DNA of 52,815 bases from Verrucomicrobiota bacterium (lineage in GTDB: Bacteria > Verrucomicrobiota > Verrucomicrobiia > Limisphaerales > JACQFS01): positions 1-52,815 of the forward strand of contig JACQFS010000053.1 of NCBI GenBank assembly GCA_016199935.1. Reading direction: 5' to 3'. The notes below the pieces were generated by a model. The model did no database searches. It was given only the letters and a program-made list of their open reading frames with translations, and was not told where the DNA came from. A program made the translations under genes and the position numbers. Positions 18,237 through 27,505 of this stretch are shown piece by piece; within the stretch, counting starts at the first letter, position 1, and each line of letters begins with the position of its first letter.

Positions 18237-19763
18237 ATGAGCACACTGAACCGTCGCAACTTCCTCAAAACCTCGCTCTACACCGGCGCCACGCTCGCGT
18301 GGACCGCGAAATCCTGGGCCGCCGTCAAGGGCGCCAACGACTCGATCCGCGTCGGCGTCATCGGCTTCAACGGCCGCGGCCAGTCGCACATCAAGGGCTA
18401 CCGCGACCTCGCCGCCGAGGGCGTGAAGATCGCCGGCTATTGCGACGTGGACCAGAAGGTCCTCGACAAGCAGCTCGCCGACGCCGGCAAGAAGGGCGAG
18501 GACGCGAAGGGCTTCACCGACATGCGCGTGATGCTGGAGAAGCAGCAACTCGACGCCGTTTCCATCGCCACGCCGAATCACTGGCACTCACTCGCCGCCA
18601 TCTGGGCGATCCAGGCGGGCAAGGATGTGTATTGCGAGAAGCCCGTCTCCAACTGCGTGTGGGAGGGCCGGAAAATTGTCGAGGCCGCGCGCAAATACAA
18701 CCGCATCGTCCAGACCGGCACGCAGAGCCGCAGCAGCGCCAACATCGCCGAGGCCGTCAAGCAGATCGCCGCCGGCAAACTCGGCAAGGTCAACATCGTC
18801 CGCGGCCTCTGCTACAAGCGCCGCGACTCCATCGGCAAGACCGACGGCCCGCAGGAAGTGCCCGCGAACATCAACTACGATCTGTGGTGTGGCCCCGCTC
18901 CGCTCACGCCGCCGCGCCGCAACGGCGGCAAGGGCTCGATCCATTACGACTGGCACTGGTTCTGGGACTACGGCGCGGGCGACCTCGGCAACCAGGGCAT
19001 CCACCAGATGGACATCGCGCGATGGTTCCTCGGCGTGAACGAACTTTCGCCCCGCGTGTGGAGCATCGGCGGCCGCGTCGGCTACGTGGACGACGCCGAG
19101 ACGCCGAACACGCAGATCGTCTATCACGAATACAAAAAGGCTCCGCTCATTTTTGAAGTGCGCGGCCTCCCCTCCGAACCCGTCACCGCGGACAAACCGG
19201 CCAAGGCCGAAAAGGACGGCAAGAAAGGCAAGAAGAGCAAGACCGAGACGATGGATTCCTACAAGGGCGCGAGCATCGGCGTGATCGTCGAGTGCGAAAA
19301 CGGCTACGTCAGCGTGCCGAACTACGTCAGCGCGATTTTCTACGACAACGACGGCAAGAAAATCCAGGAACTCAAGGGCGGCGAGGAGGGCAACGCGCAC
19401 TTCGACAATTTCATCGCCGCCGTGAAGAGCCGCAAGCGCTCCGACCTCCACGCGGAAATCTGGGAAGGCCACCTCTCCAGCGCGCTCTGCCACACCGGCA
19501 ACATCTCCTATCGCCTCGGCCACAAGGCCGCGCCAGGCGAGATGATGGAGCAGCTCAAGTCGCTCAAGGGCATCGAGGAATCCTTCGGCCGCATGAAGGA
19601 GCACCTCGCGAAGAACAACGTGGACATCGAGAGCACCAAGCTCACCATCGGCCCCGTGCTCGACATGGACCCGAAGGTCGAAAAATTCGTCGGCAACCTC
19701 GACGCCGACAAGTTGCTCCGCCGCGAATATCGCGCGCCCTACGTGGTGCCCGACAAGGTCTGA
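18237..19763 (+). CDS. Gfo/Idh/MocA family oxidoreductase with Tat signal
   Basis: The 508-residue product opens with a Tat signal (MSTLNRRNFLKTSLYTGATL). The Rossmann nucleotide motif follows (VGVIGFNGRGQSH, about residues 38-50), then CEKPVSNCVWEG with the usual catalytic-region lysine, and GNQGIHQMDIARWFLG for the C-terminal domain. Family members oxidise or isomerise sugars with bound NAD(P). An extra Lys-rich insertion (about residues 320-342) breaks the C-terminal domain. A strong terminator lies just after the stop. It forms an apparent two-gene operon with the DUF6807 gene. Export by Tat fits a cofactor-loaded periplasmic enzyme; the sugar substrate is unknown. Confidence 0.9.
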   Translation: MSTLNRRNFLKTSLYTGATLAWTAKSWAAVKGANDSIRVGVIGFNGRGQSHIKGYRDLAAEGVKIAGYCDVDQKVLDKQLADAGKKGEDAKGFTDMRVMLEKQQLDAVSIATPNHWHSLAAIWAIQAGKDVYCEKPVSNCVWEGRKIVEAARKYNRIVQTGTQSRSSANIAEAVKQIAAGKLGKVNIVRGLCYKRRDSIGKTDGPQEVPANINYDLWCGPAPLTPPRRNGGKGSIHYDWHWFWDYGAGDLGNQGIHQMDIARWFLGVNELSPRVWSIGGRVGYVDDAETPNTQIVYHEYKKAPLIFEVRGLPSEPVTADKPAKAEKDGKKGKKSKTETMDSYKGASIGVIVECENGYVSVPNYVSAIFYDNDGKKIQELKGGEEGNAHFDNFIAAVKSRKRSDLHAEIWEGHLSSALCHTGNISYRLGHKAAPGEMMEQLKSLKGIEESFGRMKEHLAKNNVDIESTKLTIGPVLDMDPKVEKFVGNLDADKLLRREYRAPYVVPDKV

Positions 19764-19793
19764 GGAGCCGTTCAGAAAACTGACTCAACACAA

Positions 19794-19820
19794 AAGCCCG
19801 CGGATGATCTCCGCGGGCTT
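19794..19820 (+). terminator. Rho-independent-type terminator after the Gfo/Idh/MocA gene
   Basis: A perfect 10-bp stem (aagcccgcgg at 19794-19803 with ccgcgggctt at 19811-19820) encloses the 7-base loop atgatct. It is flanked by AA on the left and TT on the right, so it may work in both directions between these convergent genes. Only a short T-rich tail follows on the plus strand. Confidence 0.75.
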
Positions 19821-19826
19821 TCGCTT

Positions 19827-19898
19827 GGAGCGCGGAGTTCCAGCTCCGCGCGGTCATGCTGGCGCGCGCCAACACGCAGAGCTGGAGTTCTGCGCTCC
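19827..19898. repeat. Composite palindrome C (REPIN-like)
   Basis: Arms 19827-19849 and 19876-19898 are reverse complements at 19 of 23 positions. Each arm is its own hairpin (cgcggag-ttccag-ctccgcg on the left; gcaga...tctgc on the right), and the differences between arms preserve pairing within each. The element ends two bases before the stop codon of the DUF5069 gene. Same architecture as the elements at 7685 and 36448 but a different sequence. Confidence 0.7.
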
Positions 19899-19900
19899 GT

Positions 19901-20326
19901 TCACTTCCGCTTCTCGTCCGCGTCGATGAAGTCGGCGAACGTCTTGATGTCGTCGCGGTTTGCCATGCCGGCGGCCTCCTTGCGCTGAAGCAGGCGTTCC
20001 TGCATCGCGGCATCGTCAGCCGGCGGGTAGTTCAGAATTTCATCGGCCAGCGCGCGCTTCTGCGCGTCGGTGCGTTTTACGTTCTCGCGCACCCAGTCAG
20101 CCACCTGCCCGTCGGTGATCGTGTTTTTGACAACGGCGAGGAACTGCTCGTGGGTCAGGCCGGCGGCCTTGAGCCAGCGGCCGTCGTGACCCACACCGAG
20201 GTTGCCCTGATAGTCGGCGTGCAGTTTGCCGGCGAGGTGCAGGCGGATTTTATCAATGTAACGCGGGAGGTGGACCCATCCGCCCATCGTCTCGCGGATG
20301 CTCCGGGGATAAATGATGTCGCTCAT
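19901..20326 (-). CDS. DUF5069 domain protein
   Basis: A 141-residue soluble protein beginning MSDIIYPRSIRETMGGWVHL. It shows the DUF5069 pattern: an opening P-R-S-x-R-E, then GGWVHLPRYIDKIRLHLAGKL, followed by GHDGRWLKAAGLTHEQFL and a helical C-terminus. Function is unknown for the family. The start at 20326 is preferred over the longer frame because upstream residues are low-complexity and outside the family. Convergent with the Gfo/Idh/MocA gene and divergent from the flavoprotein gene. Confidence 0.75.
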   Translation of the reverse strand: MSDIIYPRSIRETMGGWVHLPRYIDKIRLHLAGKLHADYQGNLGVGHDGRWLKAAGLTHEQFLAVVKNTITDGQVADWVRENVKRTDAQKRALADEILNYPPADDAAMQERLLQRKEAAGMANRDDIKTFADFIDADEKRK

Positions 20327-20360
20327 GCGCGCATGATGCCGGTGCCTCGTGGTGATTTGC

Positions 20361-20390
20361 AATTTTCAATTCTCAATTGGCAATCCGCCT
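20361..20390. repeat. AT-rich word repeat caatt(n)
   Basis: Three close copies of a caatt word (caattttcaattctcaattgg) lie in the short divergent gap upstream of the flavoprotein gene. This is one of several A/T-rich word repeats at gene borders in this window. Confidence 0.5.
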
Positions 20391-20411
20391 AGCCGCTTCC
20401 ATTCTCGCCGC

Positions 20412-21824
20412 ATGAGCAAGCGCAGGGATAAGTTCGACTTCGACGTGGCCGTCGTCGGTGGCGGCAGCGGCGGCTACGCGGCCGCACGCACTGCTGCCGC
20501 GGCCGGATTGAAGACCGTTGTCATCGAGGGCGGCGCGGAAGTCGGCGGCCTGTGCATCCTGCGCGGCTGCATGCCCACCAAAGCGCTGCTCTATGCTGCT
20601 GAAGTGCGCCATCTCGCGCAGCACGGCGCAACGTGGGGCCTGAAGCCCGGCCGCATCGGTTTCGACTGGACCCGGGTGATGGCCCGGAAAGATGCGATGA
20701 TCGGGGACTTCGCCGCCTTCCGCCGCCAGCAACTCAGCGACGGCCGGTTCAAGTTCCTCCGCGCGACCGCGCGCTTCACCGATCCGCACACGCTCGAACT
20801 CAGCACCGGCCGCACGTTGCGCGCGCGCCATTTTGTCGTCACCACCGGCTCTGTCGTCGCGCCGGCTCCCCTGCCCTCGCTCGCGACGGCTGGCTACCTC
20901 ACGAGTGACGCGGCGCTCGCGCTCCCGCGCGCGCCCAAGTCGCTCATCGTCCTCGGCGCCGGCGCGGTCGGCGCCGAGTTCGCGCAGTTTTTCGCGCGGT
21001 TCGGCACGAAGGTGACGCTCCTCCAGCGCAGCGGACATGTGCTCAAGGATTTCGATGCGGAGGCTGGCGCGGTCATCGAAAAAGTTTTTCGGCGCGAGGG
21101 CCTGAAACTGTTCACCAACACCAAGCTCCTCGGCGCGCGCCGCGTGAAGGGCGGAAAGGAAGTGACCTTCGCGCACACGGGCAAAACCCGGCGCGTGGTC
21201 GCGGAGGAAATCCTCTTCGCCCTCGGCCGTGTGCCGAACACCACCGCCCTCCGGCTCGATCGCGCAGAGGTGCGCACGGAGAACGGCCGCATCCTCACCA
21301 ACGCGCGGATGCAAACGAGCGCGCCGCATATCTTCGCCGCGGGCGATTGCGCCAGCCCCTACGAAATCGTCCACCTCGCGGTCATGCAGGGCGAGATCGC
21401 CGCGCACAACATCACCACACCGCGACGTCCGCGCGCGATGGACTACCGCCTCCTCATCAATGTCGTGTTCACCGACCCGCAGATCGCGACCGTCGGCCTG
21501 ACTGAGAAGGAGGCGCGCGCGCGCGGAGTGAAATATCTGACGGCGAGCTATCCGTTCCACGACCACGGCAAGTCCATGATCATGGAGGCGCTCGACGGCT
21601 TCGTGAAACTCCTCTGCGACCCGCGCACCGGTGAAATCCTCGGCGGCTGCTGCACCGGCCCCATCGGCGGCGAACTCATCCACGTGATCGTCGCCGCGAT
21701 GGCTAGGCGCATGACCGTGCGCGAACTGGCAGCGATGCCGCACTATCACCCGACGCTGGCGGAAATCTGGACGTATCCGGCGGAGGAGTTGGCGGAGAAA
21801 ACCACCAGTTCCCGCACAAACTGA
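20412..21824 (+). CDS. Class I pyridine nucleotide-disulfide oxidoreductase (lipoamide dehydrogenase / mercuric reductase-like)
   Basis: The 470-residue flavoprotein has an FAD motif (VVGGGSGGYAAARTAAAAG, near residue 13), a redox disulfide in GGLCILRGCMPTKALL (about residues 45-50), an NAD(P) motif (LGAGAVGAEFAQFFARFG, near 180) and a terminal MPHYHPTLAE carrying the His-Glu pair. It belongs to the lipoamide dehydrogenase branch. It is not next to any acyltransferase, differs clearly from LpdA at 3006, and lacks the C-terminal vicinal cysteines and N-terminal metal-binding domain of MerA, so its substrate is open. The ATG at 20412 is preferred; upstream in-frame codons cross the AT-rich repeat. 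The protein ends in a Ser/Thr-rich tail. Confidence 0.85.
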   Translation: MSKRRDKFDFDVAVVGGGSGGYAAARTAAAAGLKTVVIEGGAEVGGLCILRGCMPTKALLYAAEVRHLAQHGATWGLKPGRIGFDWTRVMARKDAMIGDFAAFRRQQLSDGRFKFLRATARFTDPHTLELSTGRTLRARHFVVTTGSVVAPAPLPSLATAGYLTSDAALALPRAPKSLIVLGAGAVGAEFAQFFARFGTKVTLLQRSGHVLKDFDAEAGAVIEKVFRREGLKLFTNTKLLGARRVKGGKEVTFAHTGKTRRVVAEEILFALGRVPNTTALRLDRAEVRTENGRILTNARMQTSAPHIFAAGDCASPYEIVHLAVMQGEIAAHNITTPRRPRAMDYRLLINVVFTDPQIATVGLTEKEARARGVKYLTASYPFHDHGKSMIMEALDGFVKLLCDPRTGEILGGCCTGPIGGELIHVIVAAMARRMTVRELAAMPHYHPTLAEIWTYPAEELAEKTTSSRTN

Positions 21825-21835
21825 AAGATTTCGTC

Positions 21836-22240
21836 CAGCCCGGATGCCGGACAGGGGTGTGCAAGCCTTACCGGGGGCTGTCGGGATGCCGAACAGGGGT
21901 GTGCAAGCGTTACACGAGCCTGTTCGGCTGTCCGACAGAGGTGTGTAAGCGTTACCGAGGGCTGCCGGACTGTCCAACAGAGGTGTGCAAGCGTTACACG
22001 GGCCTGTCCGGCTGCCCGGCAGGGGTGTGTAAGCGTCACCGGGGGCTGCCGGGTTGTCCGACAGCGGTCGGTAAGCGTTACCGAGGGCTGCCGGGCATTT
22101 CGGCGGGAGTCGGTAAGCGCCGCTGCGGGCTGCCGAGAATCCGGGCATCGGTGGGCAAGCGTCACCAATGGCAACCCGGAAAACCGGCGGTGGTCGGCGA
22201 GCGTCACGAAGCGCTGCCCGGCTTTGCACTCCGGCTAGGT
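21836..22240. repeat. Degenerate 42-bp tandem repeat array (about nine units)
   Basis: Eight consecutive 42-bp units (21872-22207) are preceded by a partial unit (to 21871) and followed by a degraded one (to about 22240). A typical unit ends gtgtgYaagcgttac and carries gggctgccgg. The first units alternate two subtypes (acgRgcctgt... and cgRgggctgc...), giving an 84-bp higher-order period; divergence increases toward the right. Because 42 is a multiple of three, several frames stay open, but there is no ribosome site or ATG, so it is judged non-coding. It fills the 458-base gap between two convergent genes. Confidence 0.85.
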
Positions 22241-22282
22241 CTCAGTTTCTGAACGGGCGGCCCCCGCTCCCTCCGGCTCGAA

Positions 22283-23053
22283 TCACTTGATCGGCGAGAA
22301 ATCCACGGCCTTCATGTAGGTGGACTTCACGCCGCCCTTGATGGTGAGTGAACCGCCGGCCTTTTCCTCGGACGCCTTGCGCGCGGCCTGCCAGTCGGGG
22401 TCGGCACCGAATTCCTTGAAGTTCGCCAGGCCGCCTTCCTTGCTCGGATGCGCCACGATGTAGATGAGCCGTGAACCAGCGCCCTGGGCCGCGTCCGTGG
22501 GATGCCAGTAGCCGAGGTTCACGATGCCGTGCTTCTCGAACAACTTGATCGTGTGGTCGCGGAAGCGGGCGTCAATCGCCGCCACCTTGCCGTCGGGCGT
22601 GGTGTAGTCGCGCAGTTCAAACACCCGCGGAGCCTTGCCCGCGCCGAGCTTGAGCGCGGGCGAAAAATCCGCGAAGTCCATGAAGATCGCCTCGGGCGGC
22701 TTGGCGAGAATTTTGCCGCTCTCCTCGCTCGCCTTGCGCGCGGCCTGCCACGCGGGATCCTTCTGGAACGCGGCCCAGTTGGCCTTCGCGGCGTCGCGGC
22801 TCTCGTGCGCGATGATGTAGTAGAGCGTGTTGTCACGGCCCTTGTCCTCGTCCAGCGGCACCCAGTAGCCGATGTTCTCCATGCCGTGCTGCTCAAATAT
22901 TTTGCACGTGTGGTCGCGGAAGCGCGCCAGCAGCGCATCGAGCCGGCCCGGCTCGGTGGTGTAGATGCGCAGTTCGTAAACCTTGGCGTCGGCGGCGGTG
23001 GCGAAACCGGCGAGCAGCGCGGCGGCGAGGAGGAGGCGGAGGAAGGTTTTCAT
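22283..23053 (-). CDS. Secreted double NIPSNAP-domain protein
   Basis: The 256-residue product has a signal peptide (MKTFLRLLLAAALLAGFATAADA). Two NIPSNAP domains of about 100 residues follow: the first opens KVYELRIYTTEPGRLDALLAR and holds HGMENIGYWVP; the second opens RVFELRDYTTPDGKVAAID and holds HGIVNLGYWHP. The ferredoxin-like fold usually dimerises; two domains in one chain form a pseudo-dimer, an arrangement common in Verrucomicrobia and Planctomycetes. The biochemical role is unknown. It is followed upstream (minus strand) by the sensor kinase, 80 bases away. Confidence 0.9.
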   Translation of the reverse strand: MKTFLRLLLAAALLAGFATAADAKVYELRIYTTEPGRLDALLARFRDHTCKIFEQHGMENIGYWVPLDEDKGRDNTLYYIIAHESRDAAKANWAAFQKDPAWQAARKASEESGKILAKPPEAIFMDFADFSPALKLGAGKAPRVFELRDYTTPDGKVAAIDARFRDHTIKLFEKHGIVNLGYWHPTDAAQGAGSRLIYIVAHPSKEGGLANFKEFGADPDWQAARKASEEKAGGSLTIKGGVKSTYMKAVDFSPIK

Positions 23054-23133
23054 TGGTGGAATGTTCGTGTGGGCGTGATGGCAGCTTCAATCCGGGCCGT
23101 GGTCAAAGAAAAAACGCCGCGTTGTGCGAGGCG

Positions 23134-26100
23134 CTACACCCGCACGCGGTCGAGGCATTCGCGGACTTTGCGCGCAAGGTCGGCGGGGTTGTAGGGCTTC
23201 TCCATGAAGACCACGTCGTCGCGCGTCTTGAAACGGCGGCTGACAATTTCCGCGCTGTAGCCGCTGCAGCAGATGACCCGCAGGCCCGGCTTGTCGGCGG
23301 TGAGGCGGTCGGCGAGTTCGCCGCCGGAGACGCCCTCGGGCATGACCATGTCGGTGAGCAGGAGGTCCACCTCGTGCGCGTGCTCGCGCCAGAGTTTGAG
23401 CGCGGCCTGGCCGTTGGCGGCGGAGAGGATGCGGTAGCCGTAATCCTGCAGCACGCCACAGACGAGGCGGCGCACCGCGGGTTCATCCTCGACGATCAGG
23501 ATGGTCTCATGTCCGCGCGGAACGGGGGTGCTCGGGGCGGTTTCCGCCACGCTTTCCATCGGCTTGGCCTGGTAGGGAAGGTAAATCCGGAAGCTCGTGC
23601 CCTGGCGCACGGAACTTTCCACCTCCACCCAGCCGTGGTGCTGCTTGACGATGCCGTAAACCATCGAGAGGCCGAGGCCGGTGCCCTTGCCGACCTCCTT
23701 GGTGGTGAAGAACGGCTCGAAAATGTGGCTCAATGTTTCGCTGTCCATGCCGCAGCCGGTGTCGGTGACCGTGAGGCAGACGAATTTGCCGGCCCGGCGC
23801 TCGGGATTCGCGTGGGGGTTGGTGGTCTCGAGGTTGACGAGCAGTGAGCCGATCACCACGCGGCCGCCGCGCGGCATGGCGTCGCGCGCGTTGACGCACA
23901 GGTTGACGAGCACCTGCTCCAGCATGCCCCCGTCGGCGAACACGTGGGCCGACGAACGCGACAGGTTGAACTCGAGCGCAATGTCCTCGCCGAGCAGGCG
24001 CTGGAGCATCCGGGAAACCTGCTGGACCACTTCGTTAAGATCGAGCGCGTGCGGGGCGAGCACGTTCTTGCGGCTGAAGGTCAGGAGCTGGCGGATGAGC
24101 CGCGCGCCGCGTTCCGCCGCGGCCGCAATTTCCTTGAGCGACTCCGTGGTGTCGTCGTTCTTCGCGGACTTGAGCATGAGCAGGCCGGCCCGGCCCTGGA
24201 TGACGGTGAGCAGGTTGTTGAAATCGTGGGCCACACCGGCGGCGAGCTGGCCGACGGCGTCCATCTTTTGCGCGTGCCGAAGCTGCGCCTCCAGTTCGAA
24301 CCGGCGCGTGATGTCAGTCGCCGTCCCGGTCGCGCCGATGATGCGGCCGGCGTCATCGCGCACGGGAATGGCGTTGAAGCTCACGTGGACCGGCTGGCCG
24401 TCGCGCCGGACGGCGGTGGTCTCGAACTGGATGACCACTTCGCCATTCCTGAGGCGTTGGAAAACCTCGGCCGTGCGCGGCGCCAACTCGGGGAGGACGA
24501 ACTCGCTGAAATTCCGCCCGATGACCTCGGCGGGCAGGTAGCCGTAGGTCGCCTTGAGGGCCCGCTCGTTGGCGAACGTCAGCTCGCCGCGGGCGTTGAC
24601 GGACCAGATGAGGTCGCTCGAGGTCTCGACGAGGTTGCGGTAAAGGCTTTCGCTGACCTGGAGTTTTTCCTCCGACTGGATGCGGTCGGTGATGTCCTCC
24701 ACCAGCGACGCGACGCCGGTGACGCGGTCGTCGGCGTCCACGAGCGGGGCGTTATACCAGGAGCAGATGATCGTGCGGCCGTCCTGGGTGCAGTTTTCGT
24801 TGGTGCTGTGGAAGCCGCCCTGCCGGCTGATGAGCCGCCGCCAGACTTCGCCGACGTGCTCGCGGACCGCCGGTGGCACGATCGGGTCGGCGGTCCGGCC
24901 CAGCATCTCGCGTTCGGTGAAACCGAAGATGCGCTCGGCGGAACGGTTCCACTCGCGCGCACGAAACTGATCGTCCCACACGATGACCCCGAGGGGACTT
25001 TCCTGGATGAGCAGGCCGAGGCGTTGTTGCGAGGTGCGTAGTTCGTTTTCGACGCGTTTGCGATCCGTGAGGTCGCGCGCGATGCACTCGGCCCCGGAGA
25101 AGCTCCCGTTTTCGTGCAGCAACTGCGCGCTGATCTCCAGCGCAATGTGCCGGCCGTCCTTCGCGCGGATGACCACCTCCTGCGGCAGGAGACACGAGGG
25201 ATTTTGCGACGCGGCCTTCAGGGCGCGAAGGATGTCGCGTGACTCCGGCGCGAGCAGTTCCGCGAAGCTCATCTGGAACGCTTCGGTCGCGGAGTAACCG
25301 GTGAGCCGCTCGCCCGCGGGGTTGACGGACGTGAACCGGCCGCGCGCGTCCACGGTGAAGACAAAGTCGCGCGCGTTCTCCACCAGTTCCCGGCACCGGG
25401 TCTCGGTGGCGCATTGCGCCTGCATCTGTCGCGCGATGCGGCCGGTCTGCTCGGCGACGCGCCTTCGCAGTTGCACGACCCACATGCCCGCGAACGCGAC
25501 GCCGGCCGCGAGCACGCCGGCCACGGCCACGAGGCGCGGCAGCGTCCACCACGGCGGCGCGGCGAGCACGGTCACATCGGCTGGCGAACGCAGCAGGAGC
25601 CGGTAGGATTGTTGTGTGTCGCTGATGTCCGATTGCTGGAGCCAGATGCCGGTCACCTCCAATTCGCTCCCCGCGCGAAGGTCGAGCCGCGCGCCGGCGA
25701 ATTCCTCCGGGAGATCCGCGTTGAAGACATGCGCACCGGACTGGAGCGTGAGGCGCTGCTCGGCGGCGTTCTCCAGTTGATCCACCAGCCGCGCGCGGAG
25801 GCGGACGAGTTGCGAGTCATGCCGGCCGGTCCACGCCTCGCGCACCTCGACGGCGGCGGGCTCCGGCGGCGGGCCATTGGCCAGCTTGCGGAAGCTGGCG
25901 TTGTTCAACACCAGCCGCCGGCGGACGACATCCTTGAAACCCACCACGTCCACCACGTCACCGGGCCGCACGGCCAGATTCTGCCGGGACTGCACGAGCA
26001 CGTCGCCGGTCGCGTCCTGCACAAAGAGCGTATGCCCGGAACGCTGGTAGGTGACGATGCCCCGCACGTGCACGCGCCGGCCCGATGCCCCATCGGCCGC

Positions 26101-26847
26101 GTAACGGCCGAGCGCGCCGATGGACGTGATCGCCACCGCGAACGGATCGGCGGGCGACGGCTCCACCACGACCACGTCCTCCGCGCGCGGCGTCAGCAGC
26201 CGGACGCCGATGAGTTGGCTCTTCTGGTTCAACTGCGCCCGCGGCACGCCGCGCAGTCGGATGCGCGCTCCCACCAACCGCTCCGCCTCCGGAATGGCGT
26301 CCGGCGGCAAGGTCGCGCGAATCAATTTGTCGGCGGGATCAGAAACTTCGAGCACGAGTTCGCTGCGGCCGATGACGACGGCGCACACGACCCCGTGCAA
26401 CTCGACCCAATGCCCGCACCACTGGCCGGTGAGGAGTTCGCCCGCCGACAATGGGCGCGCCTTGGGCAGCGCCGCTTCGCCACGGACGGTGATCGCGGCC
26501 TTGCGCACATGGGGGACGTAGTAGCCGGGGCCACTGACGCCGGCCACATCCACGAACGCGCCGGGTTTCAGAACCAGATCATCGGACGGCAGTTCCACAA
26601 ACACGCCGCCAGAATCGTCCTCCACCGCCGCCAGCTTCGACGCCGCGTCCGACCAGGTCACTACGCCGCGCAAAGTGACCGGGTGTGACCGCGCCGCCTC
26701 CTCGGTGCCGAGCTTGAGCATGTCGAGCGCCCGCGTGATTTCCACCGGCGCGGCCGCGGAACCGGGCGACAGGGGGAACAGGAGCGGAAGAAAAAAAACC
26801 GCCGCACGTGCGAAAGCTCGCATGCCGGTGGTTCGGGTCTGCTTCAT
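23134..26847 (-). CDS. Membrane hybrid sensor histidine kinase with three PAS domains and receiver
   Basis: The 1237-residue protein has an N-terminal signal/anchor, a long exported beta-rich region with OB-like segments (about residues 50-420; [31 protein letters not shown]), one membrane segment (about 431-452), three PAS domains (about 475-590, 600-720, 730-850), a HisKA helix with phospho-acceptor H874 in [12 protein letters not shown], an ATPase domain with [11 protein letters not shown], and a C-terminal receiver with phospho-Asp D1166 in [11 protein letters not shown]. Autophosphorylation should pass to its own receiver. No separate response regulator is adjacent. Start at 26847 (ATG) is preferred; 26823 is also possible and better resembles a signal start; the longest frame uses GTG. 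Confidence 0.9.
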   Translation of the reverse strand: MKQTRTTGMRAFARAAVFFLPLLFPLSPGSAAAPVEITRALDMLKLGTEEAARSHPVTLRGVVTWSDAASKLAAVEDDSGGVFVELPSDDLVLKPGAFVDVAGVSGPGYYVPHVRKAAITVRGEAALPKARPLSAGELLTGQWCGHWVELHGVVCAVVIGRSELVLEVSDPADKLIRATLPPDAIPEAERLVGARIRLRGVPRAQLNQKSQLIGVRLLTPRAEDVVVVEPSPADPFAVAITSIGALGRYAADGASGRRVHVRGIVTYQRSGHTLFVQDATGDVLVQSRQNLAVRPGDVVDVVGFKDVVRRRLVLNNASFRKLANGPPPEPAAVEVREAWTGRHDSQLVRLRARLVDQLENAAEQRLTLQSGAHVFNADLPEEFAGARLDLRAGSELEVTGIWLQQSDISDTQQSYRLLLRSPADVTVLAAPPWWTLPRLVAVAGVLAAGVAFAGMWVVQLRRRVAEQTGRIARQMQAQCATETRCRELVENARDFVFTVDARGRFTSVNPAGERLTGYSATEAFQMSFAELLAPESRDILRALKAASQNPSCLLPQEVVIRAKDGRHIALEISAQLLHENGSFSGAECIARDLTDRKRVENELRTSQQRLGLLIQESPLGVIVWDDQFRAREWNRSAERIFGFTEREMLGRTADPIVPPAVREHVGEVWRRLISRQGGFHSTNENCTQDGRTIICSWYNAPLVDADDRVTGVASLVEDITDRIQSEEKLQVSESLYRNLVETSSDLIWSVNARGELTFANERALKATYGYLPAEVIGRNFSEFVLPELAPRTAEVFQRLRNGEVVIQFETTAVRRDGQPVHVSFNAIPVRDDAGRIIGATGTATDITRRFELEAQLRHAQKMDAVGQLAAGVAHDFNNLLTVIQGRAGLLMLKSAKNDDTTESLKEIAAAAERGARLIRQLLTFSRKNVLAPHALDLNEVVQQVSRMLQRLLGEDIALEFNLSRSSAHVFADGGMLEQVLVNLCVNARDAMPRGGRVVIGSLLVNLETTNPHANPERRAGKFVCLTVTDTGCGMDSETLSHIFEPFFTTKEVGKGTGLGLSMVYGIVKQHHGWVEVESSVRQGTSFRIYLPYQAKPMESVAETAPSTPVPRGHETILIVEDEPAVRRLVCGVLQDYGYRILSAANGQAALKLWREHAHEVDLLLTDMVMPEGVSGGELADRLTADKPGLRVICCSGYSAEIVSRRFKTRDDVVFMEKPYNPADLARKVRECLDRVRV

Positions 26848-27010
26848 ACGCGAGACAGAAGGGTTGGTTCTGCACTCGGTCACAACTTCGGGCTGATAGC
26901 CGAGAGGTTAGGCCGCACGTTCCGGCCCGCAACAAAATTTCTCGGAAACGTTCGCGATGCCCAAGCAGACCGTGCGCCAAACCCACTCCGCCAGCCGCGA
27001 AGCCGGGGTG

Positions 27011-27046
27011 GAAAAGAAAGAGCCGGCTGGACGATCCAACCGGCTC
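27011..27046 (-). terminator. Terminator of rpmB
   Basis: On the minus strand an 11-bp stem with one mismatch (arms 27036-27046 and 27020-27030, 5-base loop) is followed by a T-rich tail (TTTCTTTTC). It lies 43 bases past the rpmB stop codon. The remaining gap to the kinase start shows nothing else. Confidence 0.7.
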
Positions 27047-27088
27047 GGAGATTCCACCGCCGTTGTGTTCAGCGGATGAACACGGCGT

Positions 27089-27358
27089 TCAGGCCGCCTT
27101 CGGCACGGGCTTTTTCCAAGTCCGCTTCGGCGCCTTGACGACGAGGCCCTTCTTGATCGCGCGGACCGACACGCGCATATAGCGCACCTCGCCCGAGGGC
27201 AGGAGGAGCTTCACGCGCTGGAGGTTCGGAAAGAAGCGGCGCTTGGTCATCGCCGTCACGTGCATGCCGATGCCGCCCTTTTTCTTCGCCTTACCGGAGC
27301 GCCAGATGTGGTGCCCCTTGATGGGGCGGATGCCGAGGATTGGACAAATGCGTGCCAT
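27089..27358 (-). CDS. rpmB: 50S ribosomal protein bL28
   Basis: An 89-residue basic protein of the large ribosomal subunit. The sequence MARICPILGIRPIKGHHIWR then TKRRFFPNLQRVKLLLPSGE and VRYMRVSVRAIKKGLV is the bL28 pattern; CPILGIRP replaces the C-x-x-T-G-K-x-P start of many orthologues, as in some PVC members, and the cysteine-rich zinc variant is not present. The ATG at 27358 fits; the longer frame runs into promoter and tRNA-like sequence. A promoter is predicted just upstream and a terminator downstream, so it is probably a single-gene unit. Confidence 0.93.
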   Translation of the reverse strand: MARICPILGIRPIKGHHIWRSGKAKKKGGIGMHVTAMTKRRFFPNLQRVKLLLPSGEVRYMRVSVRAIKKGLVVKAPKRTWKKPVPKAA

Positions 27359-27393
27359 AAAATCTAATTTCTGTAATCGTTCAAGAGCCGCGG

Positions 27394-27421
27394 AAAATAG
27401 CAACGCACCCCGCCCTTGCAA
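27394..27421 (-). promoter_or_regulatory. Predicted sigma70-type promoter of rpmB
   Basis: Reading the minus strand, TTGCAA (27416-27421) and TATTTT (27394-27399) are separated by 16 bases, about 36 bases upstream of the rpmB start codon. This is a visual match only. It lies between rpmB and the tRNA-Gly fragment. Confidence 0.4.
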
Positions 27422-27440
27422 GCAGATTGTCGCCAAAAAA

Positions 27441-27470
27441 TGGTGCGGGTGAAGAGAATCGAACCCTCGT
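27441..27470 (-). repeat. Detached 3' end of tRNA-Gly (att-like direct repeat)
   Basis: These 30 bases match the 3' terminal 30 bases of the intact tRNA-Gly (30444-30473), including the T arm, acceptor strand and encoded CCA, with two mismatches. The similarity stops at the T arm; no 5' half of a tRNA follows, so this is not a tRNA gene. Both copies point the same way, about 3 kb apart, the layout left by integration into a tRNA 3' end. Confidence 0.75.
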
Positions 27471-27505
27471 TTCTCTTTCACGACAGGCCCGATCGCGCCA
27501 TTTTC

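Noticed and set aside
20412-21824. Mercuric reductase (merA)
   Set aside because: The C-terminal cysteine pair and N-terminal metal-binding domain are absent, and no mer genes are nearby.
21836-22240. CRISPR array
   Set aside because: Units are contiguous 42-bp tandem copies with no unique spacers and no cas genes nearby.
21857-22252. Cysteine-rich 14-residue repeat protein from the 42-bp array
   Set aside because: Starts with GTG, no ribosome site, all frames open because the period is divisible by three; repeat units degrade without preserving amino acids.
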